NCBI GenBank assembly: GCA_965602855.1
Contig: CBFCZV010000011.1
Coordinates: 1 to 64,000, forward strand
DNA length: 64,000 nt
Source of the DNA: LH-M37 sp965602855
GTDB taxonomy: Bacteria > Pseudomonadota > Gammaproteobacteria > SZUA-229
Direction: 5' to 3'
Shown here: positions 24,895 to 32,549 of the stretch, piece after piece
Layout: every line of letters begins with the position of its first letter
How positions within the stretch are numbered: position 1 is the stretch's first letter
The notes under the pieces: model-generated
Databases searched by the model: none
Seen by the model: only the letters and a program-made list of their open reading frames with translations
What the model was told of the DNA's origin: nothing
Position numbers and translations under genes: made by a program

Positions 24895-25259
24895 GCATTG
24901 ATATTTTCATCCACAAACTGGCGGATAAATGACAGGGGTTTAGCACCGCTGAAGCGCGCCTTTTCTTCGCCATTGATAAATAATATTATGGTGGGAAATC
25001 CTCTAACACGGTAGTGTCCAGCGAGCTTCATGTTCTCACCATCACCCTCATCCACTTCCACTTTTGCCAGCAGGAGTTCATCTTCGTACTCAGCAATAAA
25101 CTGCTGCAAAATCGGCGCGATCACTTTGCAGGGTGAGCACCACTCTGCCCACAGATCTACCAGCACCGGTTTCTGGTGTGAAGCTTTGATTACCTTATCT
25201 TCAAAATTGTGAACATTGGCGGTAAAAATATGTTCACCTGTTCCGGGCGGATGCAGCAT
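24891..25259 (-). CDS. Thioredoxin-domain protein
   Basis: Protein of 122 aa with the thioredoxin active site in LWAEWCSPCKVIAP and the conserved cis-Pro in VRGFPTIILF. WCSPC differs from the usual WCGPC. The start is ATG 25259, backed by AGAGGT six bases upstream; a longer frame from 25382 would overlap the divergent cupin gene. No signal peptide, so it acts in the cytoplasm as a disulfide reductase. Confidence 0.9.
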   Translation of the reverse strand: MLHPPGTGEHIFTANVHNFEDKVIKASHQKPVLVDLWAEWCSPCKVIAPILQQFIAEYEDELLLAKVEVDEGDGENMKLAGHYRVRGFPTIILFINGEEKARFSGAKPLSFIRQFVDENINA

Positions 25260-25355
25260 GCCTGACCTCTGTATAAAAACGCTATATGAAAATCTCTTAA
25301 CTACGTATAATCTGTTACCAATAAACCAATGCTGTAGCGAGAGTCGAGCAAGAAT

Positions 25356-25631
25356 ATGAACGATATTATCATTGAGCACCATCTAACACCCATCAAACTT
25401 GAAGTATTGTACGTAGATGAATGGCCAGTCTGGACCAAAGAAGTCTCAAAATTTGACTGGGAATACGATAAAACAGAAACCTGCTACATTGCCGAAGGCA
25501 AAGCCATCATCACACCTGAAGGTAAAGAGCCACTAACTATCGCACGTGGCGATATGGTGACTTTCCCAAAAGGCATGAAATGCGTCTGGGATATTATCGA
25601 AGACATCGAAAAACATTATAAATTTGATTAA
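25356..25631 (+). CDS. Small cupin-domain protein
   Basis: Protein of 91 aa forming one cupin barrel of the Cupin_3/DUF861 type: WEYDKTETCYIAEGKAIITPEG and GDMVTFPKGMKCVWDI are the two cupin motifs. The usual metal-binding histidines are mostly missing, so metal binding is uncertain. Its function is unknown. It is followed by a small membrane protein gene 11 bp later and is divergent from the thioredoxin gene. Confidence 0.85.
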   Translation: MNDIIIEHHLTPIKLEVLYVDEWPVWTKEVSKFDWEYDKTETCYIAEGKAIITPEGKEPLTIARGDMVTFPKGMKCVWDIIEDIEKHYKFD

Positions 25632-25642
25632 GGATTTTTGTT

Positions 25643-25825
25643 ATGGAACTTTGGGAACAAATATTACTGGGCGCGATGGGCTTACTCATTGTGTTTTTCT
25701 TTTTCCCCGGCATTAAAGCCACCATGGAACGCAGCAAAAATGCGGAAGAAAAACACTGGGGTACGCTGCTGTTACTGGCTGCCGTACTCGTTGCCTTTAT
25801 CGCCTTTCTTGCTTCTACGGTTTAA
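25643..25825 (+). CDS. Small two-helix membrane protein
   Basis: Protein of 60 aa with two membrane segments (LLGAMGLLIVFFFFPGI and LLLLAAVLVAFIAFLAS) joined by a charged loop with MERSKNAEEKHWG. AAGGA lies about nine bases ahead of the ATG. No family is recognised; it probably shares a transcript with the cupin gene. Confidence 0.7.
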   Translation: MELWEQILLGAMGLLIVFFFFPGIKATMERSKNAEEKHWGTLLLLAAVLVAFIAFLASTV

Positions 25826-25867
25826 TAGAAATCAGCCTTGCTCCTCCCAGTTAACAAGGCTCAAAAA

Positions 25868-27262
25868 CTACATTTTTTCCAGCTCGACCAGCTCTTCTTT
25901 AACATCCAGCTTGCCCAGCGCATCATAAAGCGCGGCTTGCAGCGCTTCTTCGATCACCGGATGGTAGAAAGGCATTTTTAGCAAATCCTGCACGCTCAAA
26001 CCCTGCTGTATCGACCAGGCCAGTAGATGCCCCAGATTCTCTCCTTTCACACAGGCCATAGCTGCACCCAGCAGGCGACCATCAGCTTTATTAGCATAGA
26101 CGCGTAACACACCACGATTTTTAGCCATGATCAAGGCGCGACCCACTGGCCCAAACTGGATTTCACCAATGGCAATATCGGCTTCGTTCAACTCATCGAG
26201 CTGGATGCCTACGGTTGCAATATTGGGTTCACAAAAAGTAATACCCAGTGGAGTTTTGCGCTTGAAAGCCGTAATTTCATCATGCACGGCGTTATAACCC
26301 GCCACTCGACCTTCATGCCCCGCTTCGTGCAACAGGGCACGGTCTGCATTGACATCACCGGCGATGAAAATAGAAGTATCACCCACCTGCATGGTGTGCG
26401 GGTCGTAAACAGGAATGCCGCGAGCATCGAGTTCTATCGATGTATTATCCAGCCCCAGTTGCTCAAGATTCGGTTTTCTGCCCAGACTGGCCAGTACTTT
26501 TTCAACCACCACTGACTTATCAACACAGGTCACTTTGACACCGTCATTGTGCGGCTCCAGCTCGGCAACAAATCCCAGCCATAACGGGAATTCCTTACCA
26601 ATAGCATCGACCGCCAGATCACCAACAACCGAATCGGCCAGTTTGGCCACCGTCTCCATCTGGTCCATACCGGTGACATCAACACCCAGACGACTGAGCG
26701 CCTGACCAATTTCCAGTCCAATCGAACCCAGACCAATCACTGCCATGGAGGCAGGCAGATCTTCCAGCTCAAAAATCTCATCGGTGGTAATGATGTTTTC
26801 AGCGAAATTCTGCCATGCAGCGGGAACCACCGGCGTTGTACCCGTGGCTATGATGATTTTTTTGGCGCGGATTTCTTCACCATCAACCTCGAGTGTATCG
26901 TCCGATATGAATTTGGCATAGCTCTCTAACAAATGAGCTTCATCCAGATTGTCAGTAGCGCCCAGTGTCCGGTCAAGAAAGGTGTCGCGTAAATCCTGAA
27001 CGTGTTCCATGGCCTCAGGCACATCAATCTTGAGTGATTCAGCACCTTCGATACCTTCACGCTCAAATATTTTTCTACGATGAAAATCTTCAGCCACCTG
27101 TATCAATGCCTTGGAAGGCATACAGCCAACTCGTGCGCAGGTCGTACCCAGCTCACCGCCATCGATTAAAACGTAGTTATCAGTCTGCTTACGCACCTGT
27201 GAAAGCGCGAACAGGCCCGCACTACCGGCACCAATAATGGCAACATCAACTTCTCTGGGCAT
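25868..27262 (-). CDS. Dihydrolipoyl dehydrogenase-like flavoprotein
   Basis: Pyridine nucleotide-disulfide oxidoreductase of 464 aa. The FAD site is VAIIGAGSAGLFALSQ, the redox Cys pair is TTCARVGCMPSK, the NAD(P) site is AVIGLGSIGLEIGQALS, the second FAD contact is FIAGDVNADRALLHEAGHEG, and the dimer-interface His-Glu pair is YHPVIEEAL. These fit lipoamide dehydrogenase, but no dehydrogenase complex genes are nearby, so it may serve another disulfide substrate. It is monocistronic, with a hairpin terminator-like structure in its promoter region shared with the Fur gene. Confidence 0.85.
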   Translation of the reverse strand: MPREVDVAIIGAGSAGLFALSQVRKQTDNYVLIDGGELGTTCARVGCMPSKALIQVAEDFHRRKIFEREGIEGAESLKIDVPEAMEHVQDLRDTFLDRTLGATDNLDEAHLLESYAKFISDDTLEVDGEEIRAKKIIIATGTTPVVPAAWQNFAENIITTDEIFELEDLPASMAVIGLGSIGLEIGQALSRLGVDVTGMDQMETVAKLADSVVGDLAVDAIGKEFPLWLGFVAELEPHNDGVKVTCVDKSVVVEKVLASLGRKPNLEQLGLDNTSIELDARGIPVYDPHTMQVGDTSIFIAGDVNADRALLHEAGHEGRVAGYNAVHDEITAFKRKTPLGITFCEPNIATVGIQLDELNEADIAIGEIQFGPVGRALIMAKNRGVLRVYANKADGRLLGAAMACVKGENLGHLLAWSIQQGLSVQDLLKMPFYHPVIEEALQAALYDALGKLDVKEELVELEKM

Positions 27263-27368
27263 GACTCATTCCTCAATCTTTTTTCAAGGCTGGCACTATA
27301 ACGGATTTACATATCCAATGACCAGAGTCAGCCATTCAGAATCACATATAATTAATAATCAGGCACAA

Positions 27369-27392
27369 AAAAGCCTGTAAAAACAGGCTTTT
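27369..27392. terminator. Bidirectional hairpin terminator
   Basis: AAAAGCCTG (27369-27377) and CAGGCTTTT (27384-27392) form a perfect 9-bp stem with a TAAAAA loop, flanked by A and T runs. It follows the stop of the minus-strand Fur-family gene. Confidence 0.8.
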
Positions 27393-27416
27393 AGCACCCA
27401 TGAACAGTTATGGATT

Positions 27417-27848
27417 TTATCTTTGTGCTACCTTGATAACCACATCGGTATCAACAATACGAAGATCGTGCGGCAAATCGGGGATATTTGCTATCTGAAT
27501 ATCTTCGCTGCCTTCAACATCGCTCAATTCGCCGGTGTCCATATTATAAACATGATGATGAGGGCTGCTGTTGGAGTCATAAAAGACTCGTTCACGATCA
27601 ATCAACACTTCACGAACCAGACCTTTACGAGCAAACAGTCCCATAGTATTGTACACCGTGGCTCTTGAAACCTGAGAACCTATAGAGTTCACCTCATCCA
27701 GAATACGCTCGGCAGACAGGTGCTGTTGCTTCTGAAAAAGGTAATAAGCAATTTCAAGCCGCTGGCGAGTAGGCGTAATGCCATGCTCTCTCAGCAGAAC
27801 CGAAACATCGTTTTTTTCCAGAGGAAAATGGTTGTTTTTGTCAGTCAT
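27417..27848 (-). CDS. Fur-family regulator (Irr-like)
   Basis: Protein of 143 aa from ATG 27848. It has a Fur-type winged helix (HGITPTRQRLEIAYYLFQ, SRATVYNTMGLFARKGLV) and the metal/haem-region SSPHHHVYNMDTGEL. The structural-zinc CxxC pairs of classical Fur are absent, as in the iron response regulator Irr, which senses haem. Longer frames start at ATG 27866 or TTG 27890; no good ribosome site decides between them. It is divergent from the M48-like gene, with an FNR-like box between. Confidence 0.88.
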   Translation of the reverse strand: MTDKNNHFPLEKNDVSVLLREHGITPTRQRLEIAYYLFQKQQHLSAERILDEVNSIGSQVSRATVYNTMGLFARKGLVREVLIDRERVFYDSNSSPHHHVYNMDTGELSDVEGSEDIQIANIPDLPHDLRIVDTDVVIKVAQR

Positions 27849-27909
27849 TAGGCGATTATAACTCATTTTTATGGATACTTTAGCCCCCAACAGGCTATGT
27901 TATTAAGAC

Positions 27910-27923
27910 TTGATCTAGATCAT
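27910..27923. promoter_or_regulatory. FNR-like box in the divergent promoter region
   Basis: TTGATCTAGATCAT matches the FNR/ANR consensus TTGATnnnnATCAA at nine of ten positions. TATAAT occurs at 27926 and 27938. The site could give oxygen-dependent control of the Fur-like gene or of the M48-like gene; which one is not clear. Confidence 0.45.
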
Positions 27924-28068
27924 ATTATAATTACTGCTATAATTACCAAAAAAATAACTAAAACCTTCGGCAATCATGACTATAATCTGTAGCCCATAGG
28001 CTCTACCACGGGATATCACTTCATCCTGTACGGAAATAATAACAACTATTTGGATCTGGTTATAAGGC

Positions 28069-29604
28069 ATGTCATTCCTAACTCAATTCTGGTTACAACG
28101 CATGGCGACACTCGCCAATGCATCAAAGGTATTTTATTACGCTTTTTTATGGTTATTAGTGTTTATCGGCGTTATTTTTCTACTTATTTTCCCCATTACC
28201 GCGCTCCTGTCACTAGGCTGGCTGGGGTCGCTGATCTATCTTGAAAACCCCATGAGCTGGCAGAACAACGACTGGATACTCGCCGCCAGCCTGTTAGCCA
28301 GCACCGGCTATTGTGGCTGGGTAAGTTTCGGTATATACAAAATCAAACCCGAGCTACCCGCTGGCAAACCACTGGACACAAAACTCTTTCCTGTACTGGC
28401 TGACCGCATCAACGAACTGCACACCACCTATCAGTCACCTGAATTTCACCACATCAAACTCACTACCCGCTTTCGTATAGAGCTGGTCAGAACACCCGTA
28501 CACGGCTATCCCACTAATTTTACAAACACTCTGTTGATTGGACTACCTGTGATGACCTGCATGTCACCACTGCAATTCAAGCTGCTACTGGCACGACAAA
28601 TTGGCCACCTTTCCAAAAAACATAGAAGCTTTTCCCGGCAACTGGTTCATCTAAGAAATGTGTGGAATAGCTATGCACAGCACTATTCACTATCATGGCG
28701 ACCTGAAACCTTCCTGTTACGGCTATTTTTTTCCTGGTACGCACCCTTTTTCTATACCAGCACCGTTGCTGCCATTCGCCTCGAAGCATTTGCTAAAGAT
28801 CAACTATTAAGGGAAATCACCCCATCCTCTAATGCTGCCGAAGCAATGGCTGTTTTTGAAATAAAGAAACGCTACCTTAATACCAATTTCTGGCCCAAGC
28901 TCAATGATGCCGCCTACGCCTCGGCCAAACCACCTTATTTACCCTACACAGCTATGGCGACCATCATGAACAAGGTGCTGGATCACGATGCAAATTATGC
29001 ACAAAACTGTTATGAGGCCGCCATAAATCGTGAAGTCATTAATAGCTCAGAAGTGCCCAACTTATTAAAACGATTAATAGCTATCGGCTATGAAGATTTC
29101 ATCATGCCCGAACCCAATGACGACAAAGCAGCACATCATTTTCTTGGTGACCACCAGAAAGACCTGCTAAAACAAATGGACAACATCTGGTATTTGAAAA
29201 ACAAAACCGTCTGGAGCAAGCGCTATAAACAGGGCGTTGAAGAGAGACGTCGTTTAAAAGTCTTACGCGAACAGGCAGCACAGGCATTACTTTCCAATGC
29301 CGAAGCCCGCGAATATCTACTACTCATCGATAAATACATTGATGCGAAAAAAGCACTGCCTCTATTCAAGGAAATTGTAAAAACCAATTCTATGGACGCC
29401 GATGTATGCTACGAGCTCGGGCGCTTACTTTTGGAAGCCGATGATGAAGGTGGCGTTAATGCACTGAAAATCGCCATGGAAACCGATCCCAGTAAAACAG
29501 CCGACAGTTGCCAGCATATCGTCGCTTATATGGCTAAACACGGCCATGTGCAAGAAGCCCAGCAATATCGACGCCTTATTCTGGAACATCAGGCAACACA
29601 TTGA
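28069..29604 (+). CDS. M48-like membrane protein with a disrupted zinc motif
   Basis: Protein of 511 aa: two N-terminal membrane segments (about residues 23-55 and 68-90), an M48 peptidase-like region, then a TPR-like helical C-terminus. At the position of HExxH (usually AHELGH) it has ARQIGHLSKKH (residues 175-185), so the first His and the catalytic Glu are replaced by Arg and Gln; Glu239 in RLEAFAKDQ fits the third ligand. It is probably an inactive peptidase used for binding. The stop overlaps the TTG start of the next gene. Confidence 0.7.
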   Translation: MSFLTQFWLQRMATLANASKVFYYAFLWLLVFIGVIFLLIFPITALLSLGWLGSLIYLENPMSWQNNDWILAASLLASTGYCGWVSFGIYKIKPELPAGKPLDTKLFPVLADRINELHTTYQSPEFHHIKLTTRFRIELVRTPVHGYPTNFTNTLLIGLPVMTCMSPLQFKLLLARQIGHLSKKHRSFSRQLVHLRNVWNSYAQHYSLSWRPETFLLRLFFSWYAPFFYTSTVAAIRLEAFAKDQLLREITPSSNAAEAMAVFEIKKRYLNTNFWPKLNDAAYASAKPPYLPYTAMATIMNKVLDHDANYAQNCYEAAINREVINSSEVPNLLKRLIAIGYEDFIMPEPNDDKAAHHFLGDHQKDLLKQMDNIWYLKNKTVWSKRYKQGVEERRRLKVLREQAAQALLSNAEAREYLLLIDKYIDAKKALPLFKEIVKTNSMDADVCYELGRLLLEADDEGGVNALKIAMETDPSKTADSCQHIVAYMAKHGHVQEAQQYRRLILEHQATH

Positions 29605-30221
29605 ACGATCAATTTGGGGCAAACCATCTTCCCGTTTTCCCGCTCAATACTGTTATTTTCATCAACGGAACTCTGCAGCTACAGATCTTTGAACAGCGTT
29701 ATCTGAATATGGTTAAAACCTGCATGCAGAACCAGCATGGTTTTGTGTCTGTACTCATTCGTGATGGCAGGGAAGTTGAAGACACACCCGATATTTACCC
29801 CGTCGGAACTTACGTTGAGATCATCGACTGGAATACGCTGGATAATAATTTACTCGGTATTACCATTCAGGGGCGTCAGCGTGTTCAGATAAATAAAACT
29901 CATGTGCATGATGATAATTTAATTTCTGCTGAGATTGATTATCTTGATAATCTTAAAGCAGGCGATAATGACATCGTCGATGATGATTTACTAAGCCTGT
30001 TACAGACGCTACAAAAACATCCTTTTGTTGCTGCCAAGTACCCTGATATTAACGACAATTACATTATTGATGTCGCTTACAAACTAGGCGAGCTACTGCC
30101 CGCATCCAACAGTGAAAAACAAAAGTTACTCGAAGCCGATCAAACAGACAGCCTGGTCGATCAGCTAAAAACCATCGTTAATCATCTCGAAAACTTATCC
30201 GCAAACAATGATCTTTTATGA
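29601..30221 (+). CDS. Lon N-terminal (LON substrate-binding) domain protein
   Basis: Protein of 206 aa consisting of a LON-type substrate-binding domain without ATPase or protease: LPVFPLNTVIFINGTLQLQIFEQRYLNMV is the hallmark opening, followed by VLIRDGREV, GTYVEIIDW and GRQRVQI. The start is TTG 29601, overlapping the previous stop as TTGA. Stand-alone LON-domain proteins occur widely and their role is unclear. Coupled expression with the M48-like protein suggests a shared proteostasis task. Confidence 0.85.
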   Translation: MNDQFGANHLPVFPLNTVIFINGTLQLQIFEQRYLNMVKTCMQNQHGFVSVLIRDGREVEDTPDIYPVGTYVEIIDWNTLDNNLLGITIQGRQRVQINKTHVHDDNLISAEIDYLDNLKAGDNDIVDDDLLSLLQTLQKHPFVAAKYPDINDNYIIDVAYKLGELLPASNSEKQKLLEADQTDSLVDQLKTIVNHLENLSANNDLL

Positions 30222-30310
30222 TCACGTTGATAATTAGGTATAATTACTGCTTTATTCTCGAATGGTAAAACGATGTCTTTAGACAAATTAAATAATAGAG
30301 GCGGTAACTA

Positions 30311-31078
30311 ATGGCCTGGTGGGGAAAATTACTCGGTGGCACATTGGGCTATATGCTCGGCGGTCCGTTGGGTGCAATGCTGGGCGTTGCACTGGGTGGC
30401 AATTTTGATAAAGGTCTGGGGCTTTCAGATCAATTCGCCTCGGGAGATCAGGAACGCGTACAGGCAGCCTTCTTCTCAGCCACTTTTTCTGTCATGGGAC
30501 ACATCGCCAAGGCCGATGGAAAAGTTACACCCGATGAAGTTGCTTCTGCACGCAACATCATGAATCAGATGCAGCTCACCAGCGAACAACTGGAGGCTGC
30601 AAAAAAATTATTTAACGAAGGCAAAAAAACGGACTTTCCACTCGACGCTATTCTTTTTCAGTTTAAAAAAGAATGTCACCGTCGTAGCAATTTGATACAG
30701 ATGTTTCTTGAAATCCAGATCGCCATGGCCATGGCCGATGGACAGTTACACACCAATGAAAAAACACTGATCTATCATATTGGTCAGCAGCTGGGTTTTG
30801 CACAGGCTCAAATTGATCAACTGTTCCGCTTTGCTTCAGGTTCGGCACATACACAACAGGATAAAACTCATTCACTGAATGATGCTTATGCTATTCTAGG
30901 CGTCAAGTCATCAGACTCTGATGCTGACATTAAAAAGTCATACCGACGCTTAATGAGCCAGCATCACCCTGATAAATTAGTGGCCAAGGGACTGCCCGAA
31001 GAAATGGTGAAAGTTGCCACAGAAAAAACACAGGAAATTCATAAAGCCTACGACCTTATAAAAGCCAGTAGAAAATAA
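30311..31078 (+). CDS. djlA: DjlA-like membrane co-chaperone
   Basis: Protein of 255 aa with a Gly-rich N-terminal membrane segment (GGTLGYMLGGPLGAMLGVALGG region), a TerB-like helical domain (about residues 60-165, IAKADGKVTPDEVASARNIM) and a C-terminal J domain with the HPD tripeptide in SQHHPDKL. This is the DjlA layout; the J domain stimulates DnaK. It is followed by a small hypothetical gene 13 bp later. Confidence 0.9.
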   Translation: MAWWGKLLGGTLGYMLGGPLGAMLGVALGGNFDKGLGLSDQFASGDQERVQAAFFSATFSVMGHIAKADGKVTPDEVASARNIMNQMQLTSEQLEAAKKLFNEGKKTDFPLDAILFQFKKECHRRSNLIQMFLEIQIAMAMADGQLHTNEKTLIYHIGQQLGFAQAQIDQLFRFASGSAHTQQDKTHSLNDAYAILGVKSSDSDADIKKSYRRLMSQHHPDKLVAKGLPEEMVKVATEKTQEIHKAYDLIKASRK

Positions 31079-31091
31079 GCAGGAAATAATT

Positions 31092-31415
31092 ATGTTAATT
31101 GAAGGCCCACTCAATATAAGCGTTGTTGATACCGACACGGGTGAACGTGAACTTCATCTGAAATTCTCAGCTGAATTTAAAGCACTTAAACTTAATCAAC
31201 AGTGCGACTCTTTTCATGAATTCATTCACTATCTAAAAACTGAAATTGATATTCTGGAAGAATCTGATCCAAATCGTCACGGCATGTTAACTATTCAACA
31301 AATAGCTGAGCAAATGCTGCCTCATATCGAATCCAACGAAATCCCTCTAGAAGATGCCATCATCGTCAACATTCAGGCCGACAGCCCTTTTGGCAGCATA
31401 GAAATTAAAAAATAA
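31092..31415 (+). CDS. Small hypothetical protein
   Basis: Acidic protein of 107 aa with no signal peptide or membrane segment, starting MLIEGPLNISVVDTDTGERELHL. I recognise no family. It lies 13 bp after djlA and probably shares its transcript. Confidence 0.7.
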   Translation: MLIEGPLNISVVDTDTGERELHLKFSAEFKALKLNQQCDSFHEFIHYLKTEIDILEESDPNRHGMLTIQQIAEQMLPHIESNEIPLEDAIIVNIQADSPFGSIEIKK

Positions 31416-31466
31416 AAATATCAGCAAGTAATGCCGATGCAAAGGACATGCGTCGGTGAAAAATAT

Positions 31467-31871
31467 TTAACCGCGTGTCGAACCACTTATTTCCCAGGCG
31501 TACGCGCAGTCGAGTTCCGAAAGCACCGCAATAACACCCGTATCACCATCTTCCAGCATTGTTCGAACAGGTGTACGTTTTTGGAAACGTCGATGTGGCA
31601 TATTCATCCAGCGCGCACCCATTTTTAAATTTCTTGGATAAGAAGTACGCAATGCATCAACAATACCCAACAAAGAAGCAATGCGAATATTGATTTGATC
31701 TGTTTCCGGAAATGGCGTGTTATCACGAAACTTTTGCAAATGACGAGTACGCTGCCCCTCGGGTAAACTCAGCACGGCGATAATCTGCTCTCCGGTCAAA
31801 CCCCAGTCATCAACGGCTTCCATAATTTTAAGCGTTGCAGTTAAACGTTGAGACTCTGTTAATTCTTTCAT
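31467..31871 (-). CDS. MbcA/ParS/Xre antitoxin-like protein
   Basis: Protein of 134 aa with two parts: an N-terminal helical domain (TATLKIMEAVDDWGLTGEQIIAVL) and a C-terminal region LLGIVDALRTSYPRN, ARWMNMPHRRFQKRTPVRTML that matches the DUF2384-type antitoxin C-domain. No RES-type toxin gene lies beside it, so it may be an orphan regulator. The start is ATG 31871, with AGGAGT five bases upstream; a longer frame from 31910 lacks this. Confidence 0.7.
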   Translation of the reverse strand: MKELTESQRLTATLKIMEAVDDWGLTGEQIIAVLSLPEGQRTRHLQKFRDNTPFPETDQINIRIASLLGIVDALRTSYPRNLKMGARWMNMPHRRFQKRTPVRTMLEDGDTGVIAVLSELDCAYAWEISGSTRG

Positions 31872-31931
31872 GTGTACTCCTAAAAGTATTGTATCATCAG
31901 ATTTTACCACGATTCTAAATTAGGTAGCGAC

Positions 31932-32429
31932 ATGCCCGTACAAACCATATTACGCATGGGGAATCCCCTGTTACTGCAACGAGCAAAAGAAGTCACTGAA
32001 TTTAATACCCCAGAGTTAAACCGGTTAATTCTTGATATGCAGGACACCATGCACGCAGAAGAAGGCGCAGGCCTTGCCGCTCCACAAATTGGAGTTAGTT
32101 TACGTGTGGTTATTTTTGGCGTCGATCACAACACGCGATACCCGGATGCGGAATCTGTTCCACAAACTATTTTAATTAATCCCGTGATTACAACTGTTGA
32201 TGAAGTAATGGAAGATGGCTGGGAAGGTTGCTTGAGCTTGCCTGGGCTACGTGGCCTTGTTCCACGATATCGCCATATAAAATATTCTGGTTTTAATACA
32301 CAAGGAGAGAGATTTGAAAAGGATGCTTCGGACTTTCACGCCCGTGTTGTCCAACATGAATGTGATCACCTTGATGGATTTCTTTATCCACAACGCATGA
32401 AAGACCTTAAGCAATTTTCCTACATTTAA
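31932..32429 (+). CDS. def: Peptide deformylase
   Basis: Iron or zinc enzyme of 165 aa that removes the formyl group from nascent proteins. The three motifs are present: EGAGLAAPQIG, EGCLSLPG (Cys ligand) and QHECDHLDG (two His ligands and Glu). It stands apart from fmt, which usually follows def, so it may be a second deformylase. The stretch to 32549 is non-coding. Confidence 0.95.
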   Translation: MPVQTILRMGNPLLLQRAKEVTEFNTPELNRLILDMQDTMHAEEGAGLAAPQIGVSLRVVIFGVDHNTRYPDAESVPQTILINPVITTVDEVMEDGWEGCLSLPGLRGLVPRYRHIKYSGFNTQGERFEKDASDFHARVVQHECDHLDGFLYPQRMKDLKQFSYI

Positions 32430-32549
32430 GAACTTCAGAAGTCTAATTAATATACTAATTACGCGTCAGACAACAAGAAAATAACTACTCGCTTCAATTA
32501 ATCTATTTTTTATAGCCCCTCTAAATTAATTACATTAATGATATTCAAA

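Noticed and set aside
31467..31871. Toxin-antitoxin pair with the MbcA/ParS-like protein
   Set aside because: No RES-domain toxin reading frame lies next to it; the neighbouring genes are a hypothetical protein and def.
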